Source: Thalassospira sp. UBA1131
Lineage (GTDB): Bacteria; Pseudomonadota; Alphaproteobacteria; Rhodospirillales; Thalassospiraceae
Assembly (NCBI RefSeq): GCF_002311515.1
Contig: NZ_DCAO01000064.1
Coordinates: 25,622 to 39,920, forward strand
Length of the DNA: 14,299 nt
Direction of reading: 5' to 3'
A program made the position numbers and the translations under genes. Under the pieces are notes generated by a model, which did no database searches, was not told the DNA's origin, and was given only the letters and a program-made list of their open reading frames with translations. Numbering within the stretch: position 1 is the stretch's first letter; each line of letters opens with the position of its first letter. This document shows positions 1 to 6,702 of this stretch, one piece after another.

Positions 1-233
1 AAGACTTGCAACAGGCAAGCAATGCAAGTATGACCTTCAATTCCTTGGAATGCCTGCAGTTGTGAGCATCTGCAGCGGAAGTTATCGTTGCCGTGTGCCA
101 TCCGGGCAGTGTAGTATAATCGTACCAATTTACTTATTTCGATTGTGATTATTCTCCTGCCGGGAGCCCCGGGGGAGGTTGGCACTGTCTGACACTGGTC
201 TGACATTGGCAGCCGATATACTGAAAGGCACGT
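1..233. other. Non-coding leader region upstream of the GNAT gene
   Basis: No convincing gene is seen on either strand. The stretch holds a short inverted repeat at the edge (CTTGC 5-9 / GCAAG 15-19), two CTGCAG palindromes (54-59, 70-75), and a GC-rich hairpin (CCGGG 160-164 with CCCGG 168-172, flanked by CTCC 154-157 and GGAG 174-177). It also holds a tandem 11-base repeat (187-197 and 198-208). The hairpin has no following T-tract, so it is not an obvious terminator. A TATAAT at 115-120 lacks a well spaced -35 box. The gene to the left lies outside the window. Confidence 0.5.
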
Positions 234-734
234 ATGGTGGACGCTGCGCAAAACACGCCGGGATATAACCTGGTTACAATTGGCGAGCATAAAATCAATA
301 TTCGTCCGGCGGTTCAGGCAGATCTCGCCAATGTTGTCGATCTTGATGACCGGACCACGGGACTGCGCAAGCCGGATTACTGGGACGATCTGTTTACCCG
401 TTATGGCAACCGCAAGGATTCCCGTTTCTTCCTGATTGCCGAAGAAAACGGAACGCTTCTGGGCTGCATTTTCGGTGAAGTCCGGTCGTGGGAATTCAAT
501 TCCGTGCCGTGTGGCTGGGTTGGCACCGTTAGTGTCGAACCGGACCTGCGCATGGGCGGGATCGGTACCATCCTTTATAACGAAATCTGCCGCTGTTTCC
601 GCAAGGCCGGGGTGACCAAAATCCGCACCATGATCCCGCGCGATGCGACCGATTTGATGTCGTTCTTCCGCGCGCAGGGCATGATGGCGGGGCCGTTCAT
701 CCAGCTGGAAACAGATATGGAAGAGGGGGAATAA
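234..734 (+). CDS. GNAT-family N-acetyltransferase
   Basis: This 166-residue protein has the size and layout of a single-domain GCN5-related acetyltransferase, which moves an acetyl group from acetyl-CoA to an amine. The acetyl-CoA pyrophosphate loop is visible in motif A: the beta4 strand 'GTVSVEP' is followed by R-M-G-G-I-G at residues 106-111, matching the family R/Q-x-x-G-x-G/A pattern, and then by an amphipathic helix. The substrate cannot be told from sequence. The ATG at 234 has a GAAAGG ribosome site five bases upstream. The stop is four bases before the next gene, whose ribosome site lies inside this gene, so the two are probably co-transcribed and translationally coupled. The Rrf2-type neighbour may regulate it. 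Confidence 0.88.
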   Translation: MVDAAQNTPGYNLVTIGEHKINIRPAVQADLANVVDLDDRTTGLRKPDYWDDLFTRYGNRKDSRFFLIAEENGTLLGCIFGEVRSWEFNSVPCGWVGTVSVEPDLRMGGIGTILYNEICRCFRKAGVTKIRTMIPRDATDLMSFFRAQGMMAGPFIQLETDMEEGE

Positions 735-738
735 GCCG

Positions 739-1185
739 ATGATGTCCTTGCAAAAGGCGACGCTGTTTGCCCTCTATGCCGTGCTGGAACTGGCCGAAGA
801 TACCGACCGCCAGCTTTCGGCATCGGAAATTGCCGAGCGTTATAATATTTCGACCAACCATTTGGCAAAGGTCCTGCGTGATCTCGGCCGGGCGGGGTTG
901 GTTGAATCTGTCCGTGGGGCTGGTGGCGGTTATCGTTTCTGTGGCAATGCCAAGCGCACGACACTTTTGGATGTTGTGCAGTTGTTTGAAGAGGTCGGCA
1001 CAAGCCCGTCCAACAGCATCGTGCAGAACACCAATGCCGGTGCGGCGCTTTCGATGGTGATGGATGAGATCGAAGAGATCACCCATGCCACATTGCTGTC
1101 GATCACGATCGAGACGATGCTGAAACTGATGCGCAAACGTCGCCCGGAAAAACCGACATCCACCGGATTGTTCCGCGCGGTTTAA
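739..1185 (+). CDS. Rrf2-family winged-helix transcriptional regulator
   Basis: This 148-residue protein has the Rrf2 layout. An N-terminal winged helix-turn-helix spans about residues 5-70, with the recognition region 'ISTNHLAKVLRDLGRAGLVES' style, and a wing ending in the family signature G-G-G-Y-R. A C-terminal dimerisation helix follows. Iron-sulfur members (IscR, NsrR, RirA) carry three clustered cysteines after the wing. Here the only cysteine is in 'RFCGN' of the wing, so this is unlikely to bind a cluster and its signal is unknown. A second ATG at 742 is an equally possible start. The G-rich ribosome site (723-730) lies inside the preceding GNAT gene. The gene ends before a strong bidirectional terminator. 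Confidence 0.88.
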   Translation: MMSLQKATLFALYAVLELAEDTDRQLSASEIAERYNISTNHLAKVLRDLGRAGLVESVRGAGGGYRFCGNAKRTTLLDVVQLFEEVGTSPSNSIVQNTNAGAALSMVMDEIEEITHATLLSITIETMLKLMRKRRPEKPTSTGLFRAV

Positions 1186-1221
1186 CGCATAAACCAAAGC
1201 ACAGATACCCACCAGATAGAC

Positions 1222-1253
1222 AAAAGGCCGTCAGATTGCTCTGACGGCCTTTT
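1222..1253. terminator. Bidirectional Rho-independent terminator
   Basis: A perfect inverted repeat, AAAAGGCCGTCAGA (1222-1235) and TCTGACGGCCTTTT (1240-1253), is separated by the tetraloop TTGC. The A-rich and T-rich ends make it work on both strands. It lies 36 bases after the Rrf2 stop and 23 bases after the helicase stop, so it probably ends both convergent transcripts. Confidence 0.92.
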
Positions 1254-1276
1254 TGATTTGCGAACGCGCGACGGGC

Positions 1277-3130
1277 TTAGCTTTCGCTTTCTGCCGGGGC
1301 CGGTTCTGCTGATCCCTGGGCGGTATCCGCAGCTTTGTCAGCCGTTTCTGCCTTCGGGGCAGCTTTCTTGCGCGGACGGCGCGGTGCGCGCTTTTTGACT
1401 TCCTTGGTCGGTGCAGCGTCAGACTTTGCGTCGCTTGCGGTTTCAGCCGGTGCCTCGGTTGCTGCTGGTGCAGCATCCTCTGCCGGTGCTTCGTCGCTGG
1501 CCTTTTTGGTCGAACGGCGCGGCTTTCTGGCCGTCGTTGATTTCGACTTTTCAGCAGCAGGCTTGCGCTTGGCCGTGGTGGTCTTTTTCGGTGCTTCTTC
1601 TTCGTCGTCAGAAGGCTTTTTGCCAAGGCTTGAGGCCGGCACTTCGGTCAGAAGGAAGCTTGGGATGTGATCGCCAAAGCCGATGACTGTTTTGTCATCG
1701 CGGTCGTCACGATCACGGCGATTGTTGCGGTTGTTACGGTCATTGCGATCATTCCGCTCGGTCCGATCCGGACGCTCGGCGCGGTTGCGATCAGTGTTGC
1801 CCGCGTTATTACGCGCGTCGCGTACCGGTGCCTTGTGGGCATCGACGTCTTTTTGCGGTTGCGCCTCGGATTTGGCCGGTGACGGGGCGTCAGCAACCGC
1901 TTCCTTTTTATCCGATCTTGCCGGACGGGCGGGCTTGTCGTCACGCGTATTGGGCTTGCGGCTTTTCTTGTTGCGACGCTTCTTGCCGGTAAAGTCCAGC
2001 TCCAGCGTCTCAATGCCTTCAAGTTCCGTCAGCGGGATGTCCATATTGATGGACTTGTTGATCGCAGCAACAAGTTTGCCATCCTCTGGCACGGCCAGGG
2101 TAAAGGCCTTGCCGTCGCGGCCAGCGCGACCGGTACGACCGGTACGGTGCACGTAATCTTCGGCGTTGAATGGCACGTCAAAGTTAAAGACGTGCGAAAC
2201 ATCGGCAACGTCAATACCGCGTGCGGCCACGTCCGAGCAGACCAGAAGGGTGATCTCGCCGGTTTTGAACTTTGCCAGCGTTTCGGTACGTTCGCTTTGC
2301 GCCAGATCGCCATGCATGCGACCGGCATTGAAGCCGTGCTTGGTCAGCGATTTATAGAGAATGTCGACGTCTTTTTTGCGGTTACAGAACACAAAAGCGT
2401 TGCGGACATCTTCGGCGCGGATCAGGCGGCGCAGGGCTTCGCGCTTGTCGAAATCATCCATGACAAGGAGCTTGTGTTCGACCGTAGTTGCCATCGTCGA
2501 AGGCGGCGATACGGTGATTTCCTTGGGATTGGACAGGAACTTGTCGGCAAGGCGTTTGATTTCCTTGGGCATGGTCGCCGAGAAGAAAAGCGTCTGGCGC
2601 TGCTTGGGCAGCATGTTGACGATCTTTTCAATGTCGGGAATGAAGCCCATGTCGAGCATGCGGTCGGCTTCGTCAATCACAAGCAGTTTGCAATCAGACA
2701 ACAGCAGCTTGCCGCGCTCAAACGTATCGATCAGGCGGCCCGGGGTCGCGATGATGACATCGGCACCTTTTTCAAGAACCTTGCTTTGCTCGGCAGCAGA
2801 TTCGCCACCAATAATCAACGCCTTGGACAGCGAGATATATTTGCCATAGGTGTCAAAGTTTGCAGCAACCTGGGTGGCCAGTTCGCGGGTGGGTTCCAGA
2901 ATGATGGAACGCGGCATCCGCATGCGGGCCCGACCATGATGGAGAATATCAAGCATCGGCAGGGTGAAGCTGGCCGTTTTGCCCGTACCCGTTTGCGCAC
3001 AGCCCAGAATGTCGCGTGCCATCAGCACCGACGGAATAGCTTGGGCCTGGATCGGGGTTGGGGTGTCGTAGCCGGCGTCTGCGACGGCTTTGAGGATATC
3101 TTCGCTCAGACCGAGATCGGCGAAATTCAT
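1277..3130 (-). CDS. DEAD-box ATP-dependent RNA helicase (RhlE-like) with long low-complexity tail
   Basis: The gene encodes a 617-residue ATP-driven RNA-unwinding enzyme, likely for ribosome assembly, RNA decay or growth in the cold. All core motifs are visible: Q motif (to Gln28), motif I AQTGTGKT (45-52), Ia PTRELA (80-85), Ib TPGR (129-132), II DEAD (153-156), III SAT (184-186), V ARGID (303-307) and VI HRTGRTGR (328-335). The core ends near residue 382. About 235 tail residues follow: basic K/R, an R/N/D repeat block (447-480), a short non-repetitive segment (481-498), then a K/A/P/E-rich stretch. The start at 3130 (MNFADLG) is chosen because homologues of this type begin there and GGGA lies upstream; the frame stays open to 3205. 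The RhlE-like assignment rests on core similarity only. Confidence 0.95.
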   Translation of the reverse strand: MNFADLGLSEDILKAVADAGYDTPTPIQAQAIPSVLMARDILGCAQTGTGKTASFTLPMLDILHHGRARMRMPRSIILEPTRELATQVAANFDTYGKYISLSKALIIGGESAAEQSKVLEKGADVIIATPGRLIDTFERGKLLLSDCKLLVIDEADRMLDMGFIPDIEKIVNMLPKQRQTLFFSATMPKEIKRLADKFLSNPKEITVSPPSTMATTVEHKLLVMDDFDKREALRRLIRAEDVRNAFVFCNRKKDVDILYKSLTKHGFNAGRMHGDLAQSERTETLAKFKTGEITLLVCSDVAARGIDVADVSHVFNFDVPFNAEDYVHRTGRTGRAGRDGKAFTLAVPEDGKLVAAINKSINMDIPLTELEGIETLELDFTGKKRRNKKSRKPNTRDDKPARPARSDKKEAVADAPSPAKSEAQPQKDVDAHKAPVRDARNNAGNTDRNRAERPDRTERNDRNDRNNRNNRRDRDDRDDKTVIGFGDHIPSFLLTEVPASSLGKKPSDDEEEAPKKTTTAKRKPAAEKSKSTTARKPRRSTKKASDEAPAEDAAPAATEAPAETASDAKSDAAPTKEVKKRAPRRPRKKAAPKAETADKAADTAQGSAEPAPAESES

Positions 3131-3192
3131 ATGGTTCGTTTTCCCGCAAAGAAATGCGTTAAGGTGAAGCGGATCGCTAGCAATCTGATTGC

Positions 3193-3221
3193 GTCGTAAA
3201 GCCAACCCTTAATTAAGTCAA
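3193..3221 (-). promoter_or_regulatory. Possible promoter of the helicase gene
   Basis: Read on the minus strand there is TTGACT (3221-3216), a 17-base spacer and TACGAC (3198-3193). The -35 is good and the -10 is only fair (3 of 6). It would give an untranslated leader of roughly 55 bases before the start at 3130. A small palindrome, GCAAT-CTG-ATTGC (3180-3192), lies next to the predicted transcription start. Confidence 0.35.
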
Positions 3222-3335
3222 GAAAAACGCCGCTTAATTGCCTTGGAAAACCCATTCGGCGGGCTTTGAGAGGCTTGTTTGCAACAATTTGACAGCGTAA
3301 TCTGCCACGACAGCTCATACTCGGGGAGAAAAACA

Positions 3336-3902
3336 GTGCTGATGGACGCAACCCGTTCAAGTTTGCTGATAATCGACGTTCAGGAAAAACTCTATCCGGC
3401 TTGTCTGGAACCGGATCAGATCATCGCCAATTGCTGCTTTCTGATCAAATGCGCCAATCGCCTTGAGGTGCCGGTGATCGTTACCGAACAGTATCCCAAG
3501 GGTCTTGGGCATACGGCCAAACCGATTGTCGACCTTCTGGAAAAGCCGGGTGATGCTGCTGATGGCGGCAATGTCGTTTCCAAGGTGGCATTTTCCGCCG
3601 TTCCGGCCGATGGCTTCATCGAAAAGATGGAAGAAAATCAGGGGCGTGATCAGGTGGTGGTTGCGGGCATGGAAACCCATGTCTGTGTGCTGCAAACCGT
3701 CATGGACCTGATCGAACGGGGCCGTGAGATTTATGTGGTGTCCGATGCGGTGACATCGCGCAGCCAGCATGACAAGATTTTCGGTCTTGAGCGCATGCGC
3801 GATGCCGGCGCCAAAATCGTGACCCGCGAAAGTGTGATGTTTGAATGGCTTCGGGTGGCAGGCACGCCGGAATTCAAGGAACTGAGCGCGCTGATTAAAT
3901 GA
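3336..3902 (+). CDS. Isochorismatase-family cysteine hydrolase
   Basis: This 188-residue protein belongs to the isochorismatase-like alpha/beta hydrolases, which cleave amides, vinyl ethers or similar bonds with an Asp-Lys-Cys triad. The three residues are visible: Asp14 in 'LLIIDVQ', Lys83 in 'VVSKVAF' and Cys117 in 'GMETHVCVLQT'. The G-M-E-T-H-V-C context resembles the ISOC1/YcaC-type branch rather than true isochorismatases, so the substrate is unknown. The GTG at 3336 is preferred because GGGGAG (3323-3328) sits seven bases upstream; ATG 3342 is the alternative. The frame is open back to 3279, but that part lacks family similarity. The stop overlaps the next start as ATGA. Confidence 0.9.
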   Translation: MLMDATRSSLLIIDVQEKLYPACLEPDQIIANCCFLIKCANRLEVPVIVTEQYPKGLGHTAKPIVDLLEKPGDAADGGNVVSKVAFSAVPADGFIEKMEENQGRDQVVVAGMETHVCVLQTVMDLIERGREIYVVSDAVTSRSQHDKIFGLERMRDAGAKIVTRESVMFEWLRVAGTPEFKELSALIK

Positions 3903-4660
3903 GCTCGACTTCAAAGAAAGATACCGGGCACGTCGATGGTGATGGCGTGCCCGTTGTGTTTTTGTCAGGCATGCTGGCCGATCAGCGTATGTGGCATCCC
4001 GCGATTGCCGCATATGACGAACTTGACGATCCGGCCAAGCCCGCACTTAAGCCGGTATTCTGCGAATTGTTTGATCAAGATACGGTTGCGGATATGGCGC
4101 GTGCGGTCATGGAAACCGCGCCGGATCGCTTTGCGCTGGTCGGTATGTCGATGGGCGGGTATGCCGCCTTTGAAACCCTGCGTCAGGCCCCGGAACGGGT
4201 CAGTCACCTGATGCTGGTTAATACAAGGGCAACGACCGACAGCGAGGCGGTGCGCCGTCGCCGTTTGTTGCTGTCGCGCATTGTCACGGGCAAGACGCCG
4301 TTTGTTGCGGTCAATGACGGCATGCTTGATGAGATGCTTCACCCCGATAACCGCAATGATAAAGCATTGGTTTCCCTATTGACCAAAATGGGGGATGCGT
4401 GTGGGGCCAAAGTGTTTGAACGCCAGAATCATGCGGTTGCGACCCGCCCGGACAGCATGACCGATCTTGGCAATATTGCCGTGCCATGCAAAGTTGTTGT
4501 CGGCACGCATGACCGGATCATAAGCCCTGAAAACCATCGGGAGATGGCCGATGCCATTCCCGGTGCGACCTATCAGGAAGTACCCGGTGCGGGGCATTAT
4601 GTGCCACTTGAGCAGCCCGTTGAGTTTGCTCGGTCACTGGTAGGGCTTTTGGTGCGTTAG
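3899..4660 (+). CDS. Alpha/beta-fold hydrolase
   Basis: This is a 253-residue alpha/beta hydrolase of esterase/lactonase type. The nucleophile elbow G-M-S-M-G-G places Ser84. The acid is probably Asp205 in 'VVVGTHDRI' and the base His233 in 'GAGHYVPLEQP', all with family spacing. There is no signal peptide, so it is cytoplasmic. The start overlaps the isochorismatase stop by four bases (ATGA), so the two hydrolases are translationally coupled and may act in one catabolic route, for example an amide or ester breakdown; that link is inference. Its stop also overlaps the end of the convergent lipoprotein gene by four bases. Substrate is unknown. Confidence 0.9.
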   Translation: MSSTSKKDTGHVDGDGVPVVFLSGMLADQRMWHPAIAAYDELDDPAKPALKPVFCELFDQDTVADMARAVMETAPDRFALVGMSMGGYAAFETLRQAPERVSHLMLVNTRATTDSEAVRRRRLLLSRIVTGKTPFVAVNDGMLDEMLHPDNRNDKALVSLLTKMGDACGAKVFERQNHAVATRPDSMTDLGNIAVPCKVVVGTHDRIISPENHREMADAIPGATYQEVPGAGHYVPLEQPVEFARSLVGLLVR

Positions 4661-5259
4661 CAACCCGGTTTAAATCGACCGCAGCGGTGGTCATCATCAT
4701 CGCGCAAGTGAGGCGGGAAAAGCTGATAGTTTATAGTGTCCGCACTATTTTCGATCTGCTCGGCGAACCGCGCCTTGTTAAAGTGCCCACGGGTTTCTGA
4801 AATACTTTTGTCCCCGACGCAGAACCCGAAACGCACCGTTACCTCATCGCTTGCCTCATTCAAGGGCAGGGATTTGGGATCGGTGCAAAGTTTGGCCCCA
4901 ATAGTTGATTGTTCCGGATTGACGACGGCAACCAAGCGATTTTCCGGCTTGATGGTTTCGCTGTCTTTGATGTCGCTTGTATCGGTCACGAAGCGAAGGC
5001 GCGGTGGATAACCGTGGTTGGACATGATTGTGCGCCAGAAATCATCAGAAAAGCTTTTATTTGCATCTACGATTTCAAGCATCATCACGCGGCTTGGTGC
5101 TCCGACAGTCTTGAAGCTTTGTACCTCGGCGACGTTATAACGAGCTGGCTCAATCGTGGCGAGGTTGCAACCACCAAGCATCAGTAGACCTATTACTGTG
5201 GTGGCAATTGATACCGTGCATTTGAGTGAATGTGGTTGCATTCTGTTTGGGGCATGCAT
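4657..5259 (-). CDS. Putative lipoprotein of unknown function
   Basis: The 200-residue product starts with a basic-hydrophobic signal and a lipobox L-G-G-C at residues 28-31, so Cys31 should be lipidated and the protein anchored in the inner or outer membrane facing the periplasm. The mature part is soluble, with four further cysteines and a charged D/H-rich end ('RDDDDHRCGRF'). I recognise no family. The ATG at 5259 has AAAGGA about ten bases upstream; Met7 is a weaker alternative. Its coding end overlaps the stop of the convergent hydrolase by four bases. It ends without a visible terminator of its own. The product is supported by the lipobox and ribosome site rather than by homology. Confidence 0.72.
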   Translation of the reverse strand: MHAPNRMQPHSLKCTVSIATTVIGLLMLGGCNLATIEPARYNVAEVQSFKTVGAPSRVMMLEIVDANKSFSDDFWRTIMSNHGYPPRLRFVTDTSDIKDSETIKPENRLVAVVNPEQSTIGAKLCTDPKSLPLNEASDEVTVRFGFCVGDKSISETRGHFNKARFAEQIENSADTINYQLFPPHLRDDDDHRCGRFKPGC

Positions 5260-5365
5260 GGGCTTTGATCCTTTCAGGCTTGCTCAGAGCAACGAGCTTA
5301 GCCTCAGATATTGTTCGAAAATTGCCAAAGTCACGCGGTTGCGCCGATTTTTAAGGGCAGAAAAC

Positions 5366-5387
5366 AAAAAACCGGCACAAAGGCCGG
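5366..5387 (-). terminator. Rho-independent terminator, probably the original parE terminator
   Basis: Read on the minus strand there is a CCGGC / GCCGG stem (5387-5383 with 5376-5372), a six-base loop, then six T residues (5371-5366). It lies 26 bases beyond the stop codon of the duplicated parE end at 5414, exactly where a parE terminator would be expected. No gene of normal size on the minus strand now feeds into it, only the 55-codon ORF 5414-5581. Confidence 0.7.
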
Positions 5388-5411
5388 GTGTTGTTGGTAT
5401 TTCGAGATGCC

Positions 5412-5454
5412 GATCAGACGTCGATATCTTCGACGAAGCGGGCATATTCCTGAA
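5412..5454 (-). repeat. Distal copy of the parE 3' end (attL-like remnant)
   Basis: This copy matches 6701-6743 at 42 of 43 positions: 34 identical bases, then A5446 against G6735, then eight identical bases. Read on the minus strand it encodes the last 12 residues of ParE with one change (His to Tyr) and the stop codon. The match ends sharply on both sides. It contains the dyad CGTCGA (5419-5424) / TCGACG (5430-5435). Confidence 0.9.
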
Positions 5455-5581
5455 CATCAATGCCACAAATCACCAAGGCAAAATGATTGTCGGGAACATC
5501 TCTCAGTGCCGGGATATAATCGGCCTCGCGCCAAAGTCGACCGTCGCAACCTGATGGAGTATGTCTTCGAGTATGGGGCAT
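5414..5581 (-). CDS. Short chimeric ORF ending in a ParE-like tail
   Basis: This 55-codon open frame begins at ATG 5581-5579. Its first 41 or so residues match nothing I recognise, though the codons look coding-like ('LWREADYIPALRDVPDNHFALVI'). It then runs in frame into the duplicated parE end ('QEYARFVEDIDV') and its stop. No clear ribosome site precedes the ATG and a TAA closes the frame just upstream. It may be the truncated end of a gene carried by the inserted element, whose own 3' end served as the attachment site, or a non-translated fusion. Translation is doubtful. Confidence 0.3.
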   Translation of the reverse strand: MPHTRRHTPSGCDGRLWREADYIPALRDVPDNHFALVICGIDVQEYARFVEDIDV

Positions 5582-5759
5582 AATCAAGCGACATTATGCA
5601 ATTCAGTTTAAGAAATTTGGGGAAGAAAAGTGGAGCGATATATCCCCACTGTGCGGACAAAATCGTCCAAAAAAATTGAAAAGCGAGATAGCTTGTGCAT
5701 TACTTTTAGTTCGCGGTTAATCAACTGTTTGGCTGAATGAAGTTGAGGAGAGATATACA
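5582..5759 (+). promoter_or_regulatory. Upstream region of the outer-membrane protein gene, with possible promoter
   Basis: The AT-rich stretch contains TTGAAA (5676-5681), a 17-base spacer and ATTACT (5699-5704) preceded by TG one base upstream (extended -10 form). This would start transcription near 5711, about 49 bases before the OMP start. The ribosome site GAGGAG (5745-5750) is strong and well spaced. No operator is obvious. Confidence 0.4.
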
Positions 5760-6461
5760 ATGCTGGCGAAGGCCTTCAAAATCAACTTACCGGCTCTTTC
5801 CTTAGTGGTGTTTTCGCCTTTAACGGCCCAAGCAGATGCTGGTGATTGGTATGTCCAGGCTAGCGGTGGTTTGAACAGGACATCGGATCTTAAAAATTCA
5901 CGTATTATCTCAACCGGTGCAACCAGTACATCAATCAATACAAAAATGGAGTTTGACCACCAGTATGCTGGTGGTGTTGCATTTGGTTACAATTACAATG
6001 ACAACGTTCGGTTCGATATTGAGTATACGCACCGTTCTAACAATACAGAACAGTATTACAATGCAGCAACAGGTACTGTTTTAAGTACTGATGGCTTCAT
6101 AAAAAGCAATAGTTTGATGGTGAATGGAACCTATGCCTTCGAGACAGGTATACCCTCTGTAAGACCTTATATTGGAGCAGGGGTTGGTATGTCACATGTC
6201 GAACTTGAGGTCTTTGATAGCTTTGGTCAAAGCGATGATTCAGATTGGGCACCAGCCGGTCAACTGACGGCAGGAATCGGTTGGAATGTTGCTGATAATA
6301 TTGAATTATTTACACAATATCAGTATTTTCACATCTTCAATCCAGACTTGAATCCATCGGCATCAATTTCATCTGGCTCTTTTACGTTTAGAGAGCACAC
6401 GCACGAAGATAGTAATGTTTCCTCCAGTTCGCTGTTGGTTGGTGTGCGCTATTCTTTTTAA
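5760..6461 (+). CDS. Outer-membrane beta-barrel protein (porin-like / OmpA-type barrel)
   Basis: The 233-residue product has a signal peptide with likely cleavage after A-Q-A (residue 25). Alternating aromatic and polar strands follow, typical of a small eight-strand barrel ('WYVQASGGLN', 'YAGGVAFGYNYN', 'VRFDIEYTHR', 'VRPYIGAGVGMSHV', 'QLTAGIGWNV', 'ELFTQYQYFHIF'). It ends in R-Y-S-F, whose terminal Phe is the insertion signal read by the BAM complex. It resembles generic surface-antigen/OmpA-like barrels; the ligand or role is unknown. The start has GAGGAG nine bases upstream. The gene is clearly AT-richer than its neighbours and uses many A/T-ending codons, consistent with recent transfer. 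It is the only clear gene within the parE-bounded cassette. Confidence 0.9.
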   Translation: MLAKAFKINLPALSLVVFSPLTAQADAGDWYVQASGGLNRTSDLKNSRIISTGATSTSINTKMEFDHQYAGGVAFGYNYNDNVRFDIEYTHRSNNTEQYYNAATGTVLSTDGFIKSNSLMVNGTYAFETGIPSVRPYIGAGVGMSHVELEVFDSFGQSDDSDWAPAGQLTAGIGWNVADNIELFTQYQYFHIFNPDLNPSASISSGSFTFREHTHEDSNVSSSSLLVGVRYSF

Positions 6462-6702
6462 TAACCTTTCTGCTTTACGGATCGTCAGATGCTTAGTCCC
6501 GTCATTAGGTTAGGGGCGAGCATTCAGGATCGTTTGTCGGTCTCATGACCAAGTAGCTGATGCCATAGCCGAAACAACCGCTACATTGGATTGCTAGCGG
6601 TTGTTTCGTGTCCGTAGGAGCAGGAAAGAGAACTCTTTGACCTGTTACCATACCGCCCATCTCGCACGCGGTCAGGATTTCTGGTGCAATCGGATTTCAA
6701 GA
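6462..6702. other. Non-coding spacer between the OMP gene and parE
   Basis: The 241-base spacer belongs to the putative cassette. Apart from the hairpin at 6570-6608 it shows no convincing gene. A 48-codon minus-strand frame (6651-6505) crosses the hairpin and has no ribosome site. The sequence immediately downstream of the parE stop here shares nothing with the sequence downstream of the distal parE copy at 5411 and below. Confidence 0.6.
6570..6608. terminator. Long hairpin, probable bidirectional terminator
   Basis: A perfect 14-bp inverted repeat (CGAAACAACCGCTA 6570-6583 and TAGCGGTTGTTTCG 6595-6608) has an 11-base loop. AAA and TTT runs lie in the outer arms, as in two-way terminators. 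It follows the OMP stop by about 110 bases and the parE stop (minus strand) by about 95 bases, so it could end both. The T-runs are short, so termination is not certain. Confidence 0.6.

Noticed and set aside
115..120. TATAAT as a promoter for the GNAT gene
   Set aside because: No -35 box at 16-18 bases; the nearest candidate is 21 bases upstream.
1691..1792. Repetitive DNA that could be a CRISPR-like or satellite array
   Set aside because: The repeats are codon-level R/N/D runs in frame within the helicase tail, with no spacers.
2147..3199. 350-codon plus-strand open frame opposite the helicase gene
   Set aside because: It mirrors the helicase codons, resembles no protein and has no ribosome site; long antisense frames are common in GC-rich genes.
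3289..3321. Perfect TTGACA upstream of the isochorismatase gene as a promoter
   Set aside because: The nearest -10-like CATACT is 21 bases away; an 18-base spacing gives a poor box and a transcript start inside the ribosome site.
3279..3335. Longer N-terminus for the isochorismatase-family protein
   Set aside because: The extra residues match no family start, and a good ribosome site serves GTG 3336.
6505..6651. 48-codon minus-strand frame downstream of parE
   Set aside because: It has no ribosome site, crosses the perfect hairpin at 6570-6608 and resembles nothing.
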